Source: Nitrospira sp. (GTDB lineage: Bacteria; Nitrospirota; Nitrospiria; Nitrospirales; Nitrospiraceae). From it: a DNA stretch of 55,385 bases. The notes under the pieces were generated by a model. It had not been told where the DNA came from and did not search any database. It was given only the letters and a program-made list of their open reading frames with translations. The position numbers and the translations under genes are program-made. Shown here piece by piece: positions 42,829 through 49,806 of the stretch (its first letter is position 1; every line of letters begins with the position of its first letter). The stretch spans positions 1-55,385 of the forward strand of contig VGXG01000014.1 of assembly GCA_016873395.1 (NCBI GenBank), given 5' to 3'.

Positions 42829-42862
42829 GTGGGCGGATAGTTCCTTTGCCACCAGTGCTCTT
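42829..42862 (-). repeat. 5' half of a GGTATGG-family element
   Basis: On the minus strand: GAGCACTGGTGGCAAAGGAACTATCCGCCCAC, the 5' flank and 5' stem strand of the family. The 3' half is missing, cut where the short-period repeat begins. Confidence 0.65.
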
Positions 42863-42910
42863 ACCCCATACATAACATACCGGCTCCGTTCACTGCCTGC
42901 GTCCGGATCT

Positions 42911-42916
42911 ATTATA
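42911..42916 (-). promoter_or_regulatory. Probable -10 box of ald
   Basis: A perfect TATAAT on the minus strand with no good -35 in front. The predicted start is near 42905, about 260 bases before the ald ATG. Confidence 0.5.
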
Positions 42917-43012
42917 CTCTTTCTGCGTGATCGCTTCTGAAGGAACGCGCAGCACGGCCTTCCGTACCATTGCCCTGCCCGTCCATTGGCCGGGACAGTT
43001 CCCCCGCCTCCT

Positions 43013-43042
43013 GGACAGGCGACAAGGTTCTACGGTAAGATC
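43013..43042 (+). promoter_or_regulatory. Possible promoter of the iron-sulfur/CxxC gene block
   Basis: TGGACA (43013-43018), an 18-base spacer and TAAGAT (43037-43042). It would give a leader of about 250 bases holding the elements at 43079-43291. Confidence 0.4.
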
Positions 43043-43078
43043 GCCTCGATTCACCAACGGGAGTTGAGAGTTCGCCGA

Positions 43079-43222
43079 AGGCAAAGTAACTATCCGCCGC
43101 GGAGGAAAATACCGGGAAACCCTGGCGGGTTTTCTCGGCGGGCGACAAATTCGATAAAGCGTAAAAGAGCCCGCCGTTCAACCGAAGGTTGGTATGGCGG
43201 CTCACGCAAGCTTGATTGGTAT
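43079..43222 (+). repeat. Nested GGTATGG-family elements
   Basis: A 5' half of the short-loop type (43079-43107) is followed by a complete long-loop copy (43134-43197; stem CGGCGGGC/GCCCGCCG, second hairpin CAACC-GAA-GGTTG, ending GGTATGG). A 3' fragment follows (43199-43222, CTCACGCAAGCTTGATTGGTAT). The order suggests one copy inserted in or recombined with another. Confidence 0.72.
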
Positions 43223-43227
43223 TTACT

Positions 43228-43291
43228 GGCGGCAAAGGAACTATCCGCTCACATTTGATCGAAGTGAGCGGTTCAAGCAAGCTTGGTATGG
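43228..43291 (+). repeat. GGTATGG-family element before the CxxC protein gene
   Basis: TGGCGGCAAAGGAACTATCC, stem CCGCTCAC/GTGAGCGG around ATTTGATCGAA, then TTCAAGCAAGCTTGGTATGG, followed by AGG to complete the ribosome-binding site. Confidence 0.9.
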
Positions 43292-43299
43292 AGGCGTCG

Positions 43300-43710
43300 G
43301 TGACAGACGGTCAGGCTGGCTTCTCGGCGGGACGGTGCGACGCCTGCAGCACGGAACGGGGCCCGCTGATGAAGCTGTCACTGGGAAAAGACTTCTTCGG
43401 CCGCGCCTACGACCGACTGTCTCCCTCGTCAGACCAGAGCCCCAAGTGGTTTTGCGAATCCTGTTCCATGCAGAAGAACCTCCAACGTGACTTCCGGGAC
43501 ATCCGCGCGGAGTTCGAGAAGCTGAGCGCGGGACAGCTGTCGGAGCTCAGAGGCGCCGACCAATTGCAACGGGCGCATCTGCGTCTCCGGGAAATTGCGA
43601 CGATTCTGGACGGCAACATGTTCGGCGCGCGCCTCCTCGACCCGGCCGATGTCCACGCCTTGATCGGCCGATTTCAGGCCCAGGCTGGGTCCTCGTCCGC
43701 TGTCGGGTGA
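43300..43710 (+). CDS. Protein with two CxxC motifs, unknown function
   Basis: 136 residues from a GTG five bases after GGAGG (43290-43294). An in-frame ATG at 43288 overlaps that site. CDAC (near 13-16) and CESC (near 52-55) make a probable zinc or iron knuckle. The rest is helical (LREIATILDGNMFGARLLDP). It heads a run of four co-directional genes, two of them ferredoxins. No family is recognised. Confidence 0.75.
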   Translation: MTDGQAGFSAGRCDACSTERGPLMKLSLGKDFFGRAYDRLSPSSDQSPKWFCESCSMQKNLQRDFRDIRAEFEKLSAGQLSELRGADQLQRAHLRLREIATILDGNMFGARLLDPADVHALIGRFQAQAGSSSAVG

Positions 43711-43727
43711 CCGCCTGAGACCCCCTC

Positions 43728-44096
43728 GTGTCCACCTTCACGCATCATATCTTCATCTGCATCAACCAGCGGCCGAAGGGCGACCCGCGCGGCTGTTGCG
43801 CGGATCGAGGCTCCGAGCGCCTGCACGCCCATTTCAAAAAGGAAGTCGAGCGGCTGGGCCTCAAGGGCACGGTCCGAGCGAACAAGGCCGGCTGTCTGGA
43901 CCATTGCGACCTCGGCCCGAGCGTCGTGATCTATCCGGAAGGAGTCTGGTACTGGGTGGGCTCGGAAGCCGACGTGACGGAAATCATGGAGCGTCACGTC
44001 GTAAAAGGCGAGATCGTAGAACGGCTATTGATGCCGGACCACCCAGTGCCCGCCTCTATGCTGAAAACGAAGGGCGGAACGGTTGGAACGGCCTGA
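43728..44096 (+). CDS. Thioredoxin-like [2Fe-2S] ferredoxin
   Basis: 122 residues from a GTG. Cysteines at 11, 23/24, 56 and 60 fit the C-x(11-12)-C...C-x3-C ligand set of thioredoxin-fold [2Fe-2S] ferredoxins, and HHIFICINQRPKGDPRGCC with NKAGCLDHCDLGPSVVIYPE is typical. It carries single electrons; the partner is unknown. It lies between the CxxC protein and a small acidic protein gene. Confidence 0.92.
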   Translation: MSTFTHHIFICINQRPKGDPRGCCADRGSERLHAHFKKEVERLGLKGTVRANKAGCLDHCDLGPSVVIYPEGVWYWVGSEADVTEIMERHVVKGEIVERLLMPDHPVPASMLKTKGGTVGTA

Positions 44097-44112
44097 ACAG
44101 ATAGGATCAGCC

Positions 44113-44526
44113 ATGTCGGTGGAAGAAAAGTGGAAAGCGAACCAGGAAAAGGTGGTGTTTATGAAGCGCTTCCCGGGTCTGACCGGGGTTTGGGAGCAGA
44201 CGCGGGGCAAGGCCATCGAAACGGTTGTCCCCTTGCCGTCAAAGCCCGACGCCGCAGTCTTGGTTTTTACGGACGGCTCCTTTGCGGTTGCGCCGCCGCT
44301 CGCCCCCGAGCCGTGGGAGCTAGGCGAAGGACTGAAAGTTGCTCGCCCCGCGCTCGAACCCAAGCAACCGCAAGCCTACCAGGAATATGACCGGCTGGTT
44401 CGAAAGGACAAGGATGCGCTGAAAGCGGCCAGGCTGGAAAAAATTCTCGGGGCGATTCAGAACAACCTGGAGCAGATTCCGGAGCTCAAGGACCGGATCA
44501 AAGAGCTTGTGAAGTCGTGGAAGTGA
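44113..44526 (+). CDS. Small cytoplasmic protein, unknown function
   Basis: 137 residues from the ATG at 44113. No signal peptide, membrane segment or cysteine is seen. The N-terminal half has a beta-rich look (VVPLPSKPDAAVLVFTDGSF); the C-terminal half is helical and charged (LEKILGAIQNNLEQIPELKD). It is encoded between two ferredoxin genes with short gaps, so it may belong to the same electron-transfer unit. Confidence 0.78.
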   Translation: MSVEEKWKANQEKVVFMKRFPGLTGVWEQTRGKAIETVVPLPSKPDAAVLVFTDGSFAVAPPLAPEPWELGEGLKVARPALEPKQPQAYQEYDRLVRKDKDALKAARLEKILGAIQNNLEQIPELKDRIKELVKSWK

Positions 44527-44538
44527 GGACCCTGCACC

Positions 44539-44850
44539 GTGAATATGCTGGAACTGTTTTCCAAAGCCCTGTTTGAGGGAGTGACGCCCATGATGGTGAA
44601 CAGAGACTACCTCGTCCGGCACCCGGATCGGTGCACCCACAATGCCGTCTGCATTCCGGTGTGCCCGACCGGCGCCTGGGTCTCGACCCCGCCCTTCAAG
44701 TTCGATTCCTCGCGCTGCCTGGAAAGCTGCCGGCTCTGCCTGGACGCCTGCCCCTCCCAGGCCATCTACGCCGTGTTTCGCAAGGGGAATAAGGTGCTCG
44801 AACCCCAGAAGCGTGAAGCGCCAGACGTGAAACGTGAAACGAAAGCCTGA
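44539..44850 (+). CDS. [4Fe-4S] ferredoxin-type protein
   Basis: 103 residues from a GTG. Seven cysteines: C32-x5-C38-x3-C42-P and C60-x3-C64-x2-C67-x3-C71-P. The second set is a full [4Fe-4S] motif; the first has only three cysteines in place, so it may hold a 3Fe cluster or borrow a ligand. The tail (VKRETKA) runs into a GTGAAACG-type repeat, which may have extended the C-terminus. Confidence 0.86.
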   Translation: MNMLELFSKALFEGVTPMMVNRDYLVRHPDRCTHNAVCIPVCPTGAWVSTPPFKFDSSRCLESCRLCLDACPSQAIYAVFRKGNKVLEPQKREAPDVKRETKA

Positions 44851-44896
44851 CACTCTGGCTCTTCTTGATCCTGCGATTCGCGTTTAACGACTACGT

Positions 44897-45949
44897 TTAT
44901 ACCGTCTGTTTTCGGATACGGCCCCACATGGCCGTACCTGCGTAGCCGCAGGCGCCGGTGAGGGTCGTCAGGCCGATCATGCGGTACACGGACCCGCGGG
45001 AAATCTTGACGGTCACGGTGGGGTCAAGCAGATCGGGCGACCTGAGGACCAATCGGAGGGTTTCACCGGCTGAAAGGATCGGCCACATGCAAGCCAGCCG
45101 CAGCCGGACCTCCTGTCGTGGAATAGCCAGAGTGTAAAGCCAGCCCTGATCCAGGTGCTCCAGCGCCATCGCAACCAGTCGCTTCAGCACCGGCCGGAAG
45201 GCCGTCAGCGCATCCTTCTTCAGCAGGTCGGCCGGAGTGAGGCCCGATTCCTGAAGCAGTGGCTCTGGCACATAGCACCGCCCGCGCTGGAGGTCGCGGC
45301 TGAGATCTTTGAGAATGTTGGTCATTTGCAGGCCCTTCCCGAACCGGACGCCGATCCGGGCCATATCCGCCGCCTTCCACGACCGGAGCGAGGATAGATG
45401 CCCGCATATGAGATCGGTCCAGAACTCTCCCACGCAGCCGGCGACGAGATAGGTGTACTGATCCAGTTCCTCCAGCGTCTTGAGGGCGGTAAGCCGGCTT
45501 ACTGAGTCGCCGGGGAAGACTGTCAGATCCATTTCCATTCCGTTGGTCAGGGTGATCATGAGCCGTTGCACCCTCGCACGGTCTTCCGGCGAGAAATCCA
45601 GATACAACCGAAAACAGTCCTCGAGTCGTTCCAGCAGGGTCCGTTCCGCCGAATCAGTCTGGCACGGAATCAACACAGCCTGGATCGCGCGCACGTCCTC
45701 CCAGCGTACGGGATCGACGGCAAACTGCGCTCGGAACCGATGCAGACACTCCAGTCGCCGCGGCCGGTCGATCAGATCCGTGTCGGCGATGGTATCCGCG
45801 GCGCGGGCAAAGAGATAGGACAGGCTGACCTGATCGCGGACGACGCTCGGGACAACGACAAGGGTCGTATAGAACAGGCGGGACACGCGCCTGAGAAGGT
45901 CTCGCAGCAGCGCCCGCTTGTCAGAGCCAGTATCGGCAGGGAGCGCCAC
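44897..45949 (-). CDS. Squalene/phytoene synthase-family protein (squalene synthase type)
   Basis: 350 residues. It condenses two prenyl diphosphates head to head. The first Asp motif is in FARAADTIADTD (about 47-58), the second in MTNILKDLSRDLQRGRCYVP (about 212-231), both needed to bind Mg-diphosphate. Length and the C-terminal hydrophobic end (MIGLTTLTGACGYAGTAM) fit single-protein squalene synthase rather than HpnC/HpnD pairs. The GTG start shares one base with the cupredoxin stop (TAGTG), so the two are translationally coupled. Confidence 0.9.
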   Translation of the reverse strand: MALPADTGSDKRALLRDLLRRVSRLFYTTLVVVPSVVRDQVSLSYLFARAADTIADTDLIDRPRRLECLHRFRAQFAVDPVRWEDVRAIQAVLIPCQTDSAERTLLERLEDCFRLYLDFSPEDRARVQRLMITLTNGMEMDLTVFPGDSVSRLTALKTLEELDQYTYLVAGCVGEFWTDLICGHLSSLRSWKAADMARIGVRFGKGLQMTNILKDLSRDLQRGRCYVPEPLLQESGLTPADLLKKDALTAFRPVLKRLVAMALEHLDQGWLYTLAIPRQEVRLRLACMWPILSAGETLRLVLRSPDLLDPTVTVKISRGSVYRMIGLTTLTGACGYAGTAMWGRIRKQTV

Positions 45950-46380
45950 TAGCGGGCTTCCAGCCGGCCTTCCATGCCCTTTTCCCTGTGACTTTTGAAA
46001 AAGAGCAGTTGTTTGTCGCAGTAGAACGTAAAGGCCCCCGGTTGCGTGGGCGTGAAGCGAACCGTGACGGTCTTGCCGGCCTTGACATCCTGTTCCACGT
46101 CCAACCCGGCAGTCGGCTCTTTGAGAAGGAAATTATGCGGAACAATGTCCGTCACGCTGGTGAGGGTCAATTCCACCGGTTTACCGGCCTGCACGATCAG
46201 GTGAGAGGGAGTGTAGGAGTAGCTATCCAGGATGATCGTGGCGCGCTGGATGCCGTCGGCGCCGAGAGTCAGTTCGACCGCCTCCCCTTCCGCCCCAGAG
46301 GCAACCTTGACCATCCAGGCCAGCAAGAGGGCTGCCGCAAGAGCAAACCGACGCGCGATTCCCGCCCGAGCCCTACTCAC
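45949..46380 (-). CDS. Exported cupredoxin-domain protein
   Basis: 143 residues from a GTG at 46380. A signal peptide ends near VASGAEG. The cupredoxin ligands are His82 (VPHNFL), Cys121 (TFYCDK), His131 and Met136 (SHREKGM). The Cys-to-His gap (x9) is longer than in plastocyanin or azurin (x2-x4). It probably binds copper in the periplasm as an electron carrier or copper buffer. The gene overlaps the squalene-synthase gene by one base, an unusual pairing. Confidence 0.87.
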   Translation of the reverse strand: MSRARAGIARRFALAAALLLAWMVKVASGAEGEAVELTLGADGIQRATIILDSYSYTPSHLIVQAGKPVELTLTSVTDIVPHNFLLKEPTAGLDVEQDVKAGKTVTVRFTPTQPGAFTFYCDKQLLFFKSHREKGMEGRLEAR

Positions 46381-46537
46381 GAACCACTTTCTAGCAGATG
46401 CAGCGGGATCGGTCAACCAGCAATACCCCACCTATAACGCCGAGATGCGGGTCGTCCTCGGCCCTTGACGAAGGACAGAGCGGGATTATCTTGAGGGCGA
46501 CTTACCGGCTAAGGTGCATTTTGCCCGCGAGGGATTG

Positions 46538-46543
46538 TATAAT
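46538..46543 (+). promoter_or_regulatory. -10 box of htpX
   Basis: A perfect TATAAT (46538-46543). The 17-base-spaced -35 would be TGCATT (46515-46520), which is weak. Predicted start near 46550, about 57 bases before the ATG. Confidence 0.6.
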
Positions 46544-46606
46544 GAGCACATCTTGCTCGTCAGGACGGATGAGCAGTCCGCCGTCCGTACCAAAGGAGGA
46601 AGCTCG

Positions 46607-47491
46607 ATGAAGTGGCTGAAAGGGATCGGGTTGCTGTTGATCGCCAACGTGCTGATCTTCGTGACCCTCTCCATCTCGTTTCATGTGATCGTGAATTTCA
46701 TCCTGCCCGCCTTCGGCATCGATGTCCGCGGCGCGGTGAATCAGGAAGATCTGGTTTGGGCCCTGGTGATCGGGTTCGGCGGAGCCTTCATGAGCCTGGC
46801 CTTCTCCAAGCAGATGGCCAGGTCTATGTTGAACTGCCAACAGATCACGCAGCCGCGGGCCCAAGCCGAGCAGGTGATCTACGGAGCGGTGCAGGAGATC
46901 GCCCAGCGTCTGCGCATCCGGATGCCGGAAGTCTGGGTCTACGAAGCCGAGGACCCCAATGCCTTCGCCACAGGACCCAGCAGGAACAATTCGATGGTGG
47001 CCGTTTCAACCGGCCTGCTCAACAACCTGAATGAGCAGGAAGTAAAGGCGGTCCTGGCCCATGAGATGGGCCACGTCTATAACGGCGACATGTTCACCAC
47101 CACCGTTCTGGCCGGATTGATGAACACCTTCGTGTACTTCATCAGCCGCTGGGTCTACCGGAACTTGGCCGAGCGCAACGAGATGCTGGCCTTCGGCGTG
47201 TATATCTTTCTCCAGATCATCCTGTCGTTCTTGGCCATGATCCCGATCAGTTGGTTCTCCCGCCGACGGGAGTTTGCCGCCGACGCTTTCTCAGCGAAAG
47301 TCTATGGACGGGATGCCATGATCTCGGCGCTCCAGGCGATCGACCGCTGGATCAACCGGGCTCAGGTCGAATACAGCACCCAGGACGCGCTGGCGACCAT
47401 GAAGATCTCCGGCAAGTCCACCGGCTTCATGCACCTGTTTGCCACACACCCGCCGATCGAGGAGCGGGTGGCCGCTCTCCAGAGGCTGTAA
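46607..47491 (+). CDS. htpX: HtpX-like membrane zinc metalloprotease (M48)
   Basis: 294 residues. HtpX degrades misfolded membrane proteins. Two N-terminal membrane helices, active-site HEMGH (residues 152-156), two more helices, and the Glu ligand in SRRREFAADAF are in the family order. DPNAFATGPSRNNSMVAVSTGLL is a classic HtpX stretch. The ATG follows AAAGGAGG. The glutathione peroxidase gene follows 11 bases after its stop. Confidence 0.96.
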   Translation: MKWLKGIGLLLIANVLIFVTLSISFHVIVNFILPAFGIDVRGAVNQEDLVWALVIGFGGAFMSLAFSKQMARSMLNCQQITQPRAQAEQVIYGAVQEIAQRLRIRMPEVWVYEAEDPNAFATGPSRNNSMVAVSTGLLNNLNEQEVKAVLAHEMGHVYNGDMFTTTVLAGLMNTFVYFISRWVYRNLAERNEMLAFGVYIFLQIILSFLAMIPISWFSRRREFAADAFSAKVYGRDAMISALQAIDRWINRAQVEYSTQDALATMKISGKSTGFMHLFATHPPIEERVAALQRL

Positions 47492-47502
47492 GGGAATCGC
47501 GC

Positions 47503-48129
47503 GTGAAGTCCCGTTACCGATTCGGCCTCGTCGCGCTGGCTCTGGGCCTCATCGCGGGCTGCACTCCCGGCTACTCCTTGGCCGGGGCATCGGAAGGTTC
47601 AGGGTCTGTCGGGAAAGAGGATGTTCACCTGATGGCTTTGCAAACCGGATCGATCTACGATTTTACGCTGAACGACATCGACGGCCAGCCCGTCGCGCTC
47701 AGCCGGTTCCGCGGAAAAGTGTTGCTGCTGGTGAACACCGCCAGCTTCTGCGGCAATACCCCCCAATATGCCGATTTGGAAACGATGTACGAACAATTCC
47801 AGGAGCGAGGGTTCGAGATTCTGGCGTTCCCGGCCAACAATTTCGGCCAGCAGGAGCCGGGCAGTAACGAGGAGATCAAGAGCTTCTGCTACACCAAGTA
47901 CAGCCTCACCTTCCCGCTCTTCAGCAAGATCAGCGTGAAGGGCGGGGACAAACATCCCCTCTACCGCTACCTGACCGAGCAGAGCCCGTTCGTCGGCGAA
48001 GTGGAGTGGAACTTTCAGAAATATCTGGTGGACCGGAACGGCACTGTCGTGGCCCGCTATCACCACCGCACCAAACCGCTCTCGCCGGAGATCGTGCAGG
48101 GCATCGAGCGCGAACTGGCGACGCACTAG
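47503..48129 (+). CDS. Glutathione peroxidase-like lipoprotein
   Basis: 208 residues from a GTG preceded by AAGGGAA. Lipobox LGLIAGC predicts lipid anchoring. The thioredoxin-fold peroxidase has the peroxidatic Cys in NTASFCGNTPQY, the Gln in PANNFGQQEPGS and the Trp/Asn region VEWNFQKYLVD. The resolving Cys of many Gpx enzymes (CNQFG) is Ala here, so it would use a one-Cys mechanism or an outside thiol. It follows htpX and probably shares its transcript; both genes fit envelope stress. Confidence 0.92.
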   Translation: MKSRYRFGLVALALGLIAGCTPGYSLAGASEGSGSVGKEDVHLMALQTGSIYDFTLNDIDGQPVALSRFRGKVLLLVNTASFCGNTPQYADLETMYEQFQERGFEILAFPANNFGQQEPGSNEEIKSFCYTKYSLTFPLFSKISVKGGDKHPLYRYLTEQSPFVGEVEWNFQKYLVDRNGTVVARYHHRTKPLSPEIVQGIERELATH

Positions 48130-48230
48130 CGCTGGCGAGAGGCTAGAGGCTCGCGGCGAGGGGTCCATCTCCTTCTGTCCTGATCGTACCTCTCTTCCCC
48201 CTAGCCCCTTGCCTCGCACCTCTAGCCCTT
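48129..48230. repeat. Inverted pair of GGCTAGAGG-type short-period repeats
   Basis: Left arm GCGAGAGGCTAGAGGCTCGCGGCGAGGGG-like sequence (48133-48161), right arm CCCCCTAGCCCCTTGCCTCGCACCTCTAGCCC-like (48198-48230). It separates two convergent genes and ends in CCCTTTTT, so it is a probable transcript end. Confidence 0.65.
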
Positions 48231-48494
48231 TTTAATGAAACTGATGTGCTCCCGGTACTGCTGAATGGCAGCGGCAAGCGCCTTCCCGCCCAGCGGAATG
48301 TTGGCTTCGAGCGTCGCTTCGATCTCCTCATCATCGATCACGACTTCATAGCGGTCTTGCACGCTGGTCAGGACCATCCCCTTGCCGACGTCCCGAGGTA
48401 GAAAGATTTCCTTCCAGACTTCCTTCTCCACCAGGCACACATCCTTGAGCCGCTCATAGAGAAGCGCGAGCTTCTCTTGATCCGTCACTTTCAT
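48222..48494 (-). CDS. Small protein, unknown function
   Basis: 90 residues (KVTDQEKLALLYERLKDVCL at the N-terminus). Acidic and basic helices surround a short beta part (DRYEVVIDDEEIEATLEANI). No family, signal peptide or membrane segment is seen. Start and length are supported by a clean boundary with the downstream repeat. It follows the FmdB-type gene on the same strand. Confidence 0.72.
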   Translation of the reverse strand: MKVTDQEKLALLYERLKDVCLVEKEVWKEIFLPRDVGKGMVLTSVQDRYEVVIDDEEIEATLEANIPLGGKALAAAIQQYREHISFIKKG

Positions 48495-48511
48495 CCGTCC
48501 TGATTCTCCCT

Positions 48512-48556
48512 CGCACTTGACGCTTCACGTCTCACGTTTCACGCCTCACGTCTCAA
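48512..48556. repeat. CACGTCTCACGTTTCACG short-period repeat
   Basis: Four or five copies of a 7-9-base unit (CTTCACGT, CTCACGT, TTCACGC, CTCACGT) between two minus-strand genes. Related to the sequences at 266-372 and 44811-44848. Confidence 0.55.
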
Positions 48557-48828
48557 TGGTTATGGCCACAGGAGCCTTCCCCGCCTGAGCCGTCCGGCAT
48601 CCCGGACGGGGCCGGCATGCCCGTGATGTTGAGTGGAGTCGGGTCCGGCGAAGAAACACCGACCGACCCGGAGCGGGCCGCAAAGGCGGACATGACTCTG
48701 CGGATCGGCGCGCCGCAGTCTTGGCAAGACGTGAGGGCCGGTTCCGTCATGGGCTGGAGATATTCTTTCCGACGGGAACAAGGAGACTCTCTTCGGCATT
48801 GCTCGGCCACATATTCGTAAATGGGCAT
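48553..48828 (-). CDS. FmdB-type zinc-ribbon regulatory protein
   Basis: 91 residues from the ATG at 48828, after AAGGAACG. MPIYEYVAEQC at the N-terminus and CQDCGAPIRRVMS in the middle match the FmdB zinc-ribbon family of small regulatory proteins. The first Cys pair (C-x6-C) is wider than the usual CxxC. The Gly/Ser-rich tail ends in CGHNH and may bind metal. Co-directional with 48893-49543. Confidence 0.85.
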   Translation of the reverse strand: MPIYEYVAEQCRRESPCSRRKEYLQPMTEPALTSCQDCGAPIRRVMSAFAARSGSVGVSSPDPTPLNITGMPAPSGMPDGSGGEGSCGHNH

Positions 48829-48892
48829 GTTCGTTCCTTGGAACCTCCGCGACCGCAGAGAACAGATGAGACGGCAGGATCTGCGGGGGGCT

Positions 48893-49543
48893 TCACTTGT
48901 GGGCAGCGGCACCGGTCGGCGTGACTGGATCGACGATCTTGAACCGCATCGTCCCGACCTGATTCACCGCATGAAACGACTGCTGCCCTTCTGGACTGAT
49001 GTAGATCTTGACCAGGTAGGACCCTTTGGTCCAGCCTCCTTGTGGCCGCTTCAATTCCAGGAATCCTTGTTTTTCATGCCACGGGACGAACAGCGAATCC
49101 TGACCGACCGGCTGATCGGAGATTTTGCCGCTCTCATCCTCCAGATACCAGCGGGCACTGAACGTGGCCGGGTCCTCCAGAGGGGGCACTTCGAAGACGA
49201 TGTAGACAGCGGCGGTCTCAGGGGTAAAGGTCGAGGTTCCCGGTTCTACCGGCTTGATTCGCGGGTCCTGAGTATACCAGCCTGACCGGCCGAAGCTATC
49301 CCACTCCACCTCATAGCCCTTGGCCATTTCGATCCAGGTAAACAAGGTCTGGGGACGGCCTCGCTTTTGTTGATCCAGCGAAGGGAGCGTGGTGGGATCA
49401 ATCTCGGTCACCGACTGTTCCTTGGGGGCCAGGAGATCCCGCGCCTGCACCTCCCCAACGACCAAGGAGGTCATCACAAGCAGAATCAGCCCGGCGGCCC
49501 CTTGGCAGTTGAAGGCTTTCGATCTCTTGGTGCAGCGGTTCAT
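48893..49543 (-). CDS. Exported protein, unknown function
   Basis: 216 residues. The ATG at 49543 lies six bases after GGAGG. A signal peptide (GAAGLILLVMTSLVVG) is followed by a beta-rich body (KGYEVEWDSFGRSGWYTQDP, AAVYIVFEVPPLEDPATFSA, TKGSYLVKIYISPEGQQSFH). That body resembles an immunoglobulin-like periplasmic domain. No named family. The element at 49553-49620 lies directly upstream. Confidence 0.8.
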   Translation of the reverse strand: MNRCTKRSKAFNCQGAAGLILLVMTSLVVGEVQARDLLAPKEQSVTEIDPTTLPSLDQQKRGRPQTLFTWIEMAKGYEVEWDSFGRSGWYTQDPRIKPVEPGTSTFTPETAAVYIVFEVPPLEDPATFSARWYLEDESGKISDQPVGQDSLFVPWHEKQGFLELKRPQGGWTKGSYLVKIYISPEGQQSFHAVNQVGTMRFKIVDPVTPTGAAAHK

Positions 49544-49552
49544 CGCACACCT

Positions 49553-49620
49553 CCATACCAAGCTCGCTTGAACCGCCCGCTTCGATCATATGCGGGCGGA
49601 TAGTTTTTTGCCACCCGTGC
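49553..49620 (-). repeat. GGTATGG-family element before 49543
   Basis: On the minus strand: GCACGGGTGGCAAAAAACTATCC, stem CCGCCCGC/GCGGGCGG around ATATGATCGAA, then TTCAAGCGAGCTTGGTATGG, running into AGG of the ribosome-binding site. Confidence 0.9.
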
Positions 49621-49718
49621 TCCTTTCACGCTGAAGGCCTTGCAACTAGCCTACTGCATGCGAATCCCCCAATGCAACTTGCAACTCGGAACCCTACATC
49701 GGGGACCGGCATCCGCTC

Positions 49719-49727
49719 TGGTATAAT
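49719..49727 (+). promoter_or_regulatory. Extended -10 promoter of the MFS gene
   Basis: TGG followed by TATAAT (49722-49727), an extended -10 of the TGn type, with no good -35. Predicted start near 49734, about 73 bases before the ATG. Confidence 0.65.
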
Positions 49728-49806
49728 AATCAAATCCGCCGACTCGGGCCTCGGCAAGGCGGCAACGATCATCATGGTGTGATTCTGTGCTTCCGAGACA
49801 ACCAGC

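Noticed and set aside
42525-43280. Short frames between ald and the CxxC gene
   Set aside because: They consist of repeat sequence (the same LTSIKCERIVPLPPV-type peptide recurs), so they are by-products of the element.
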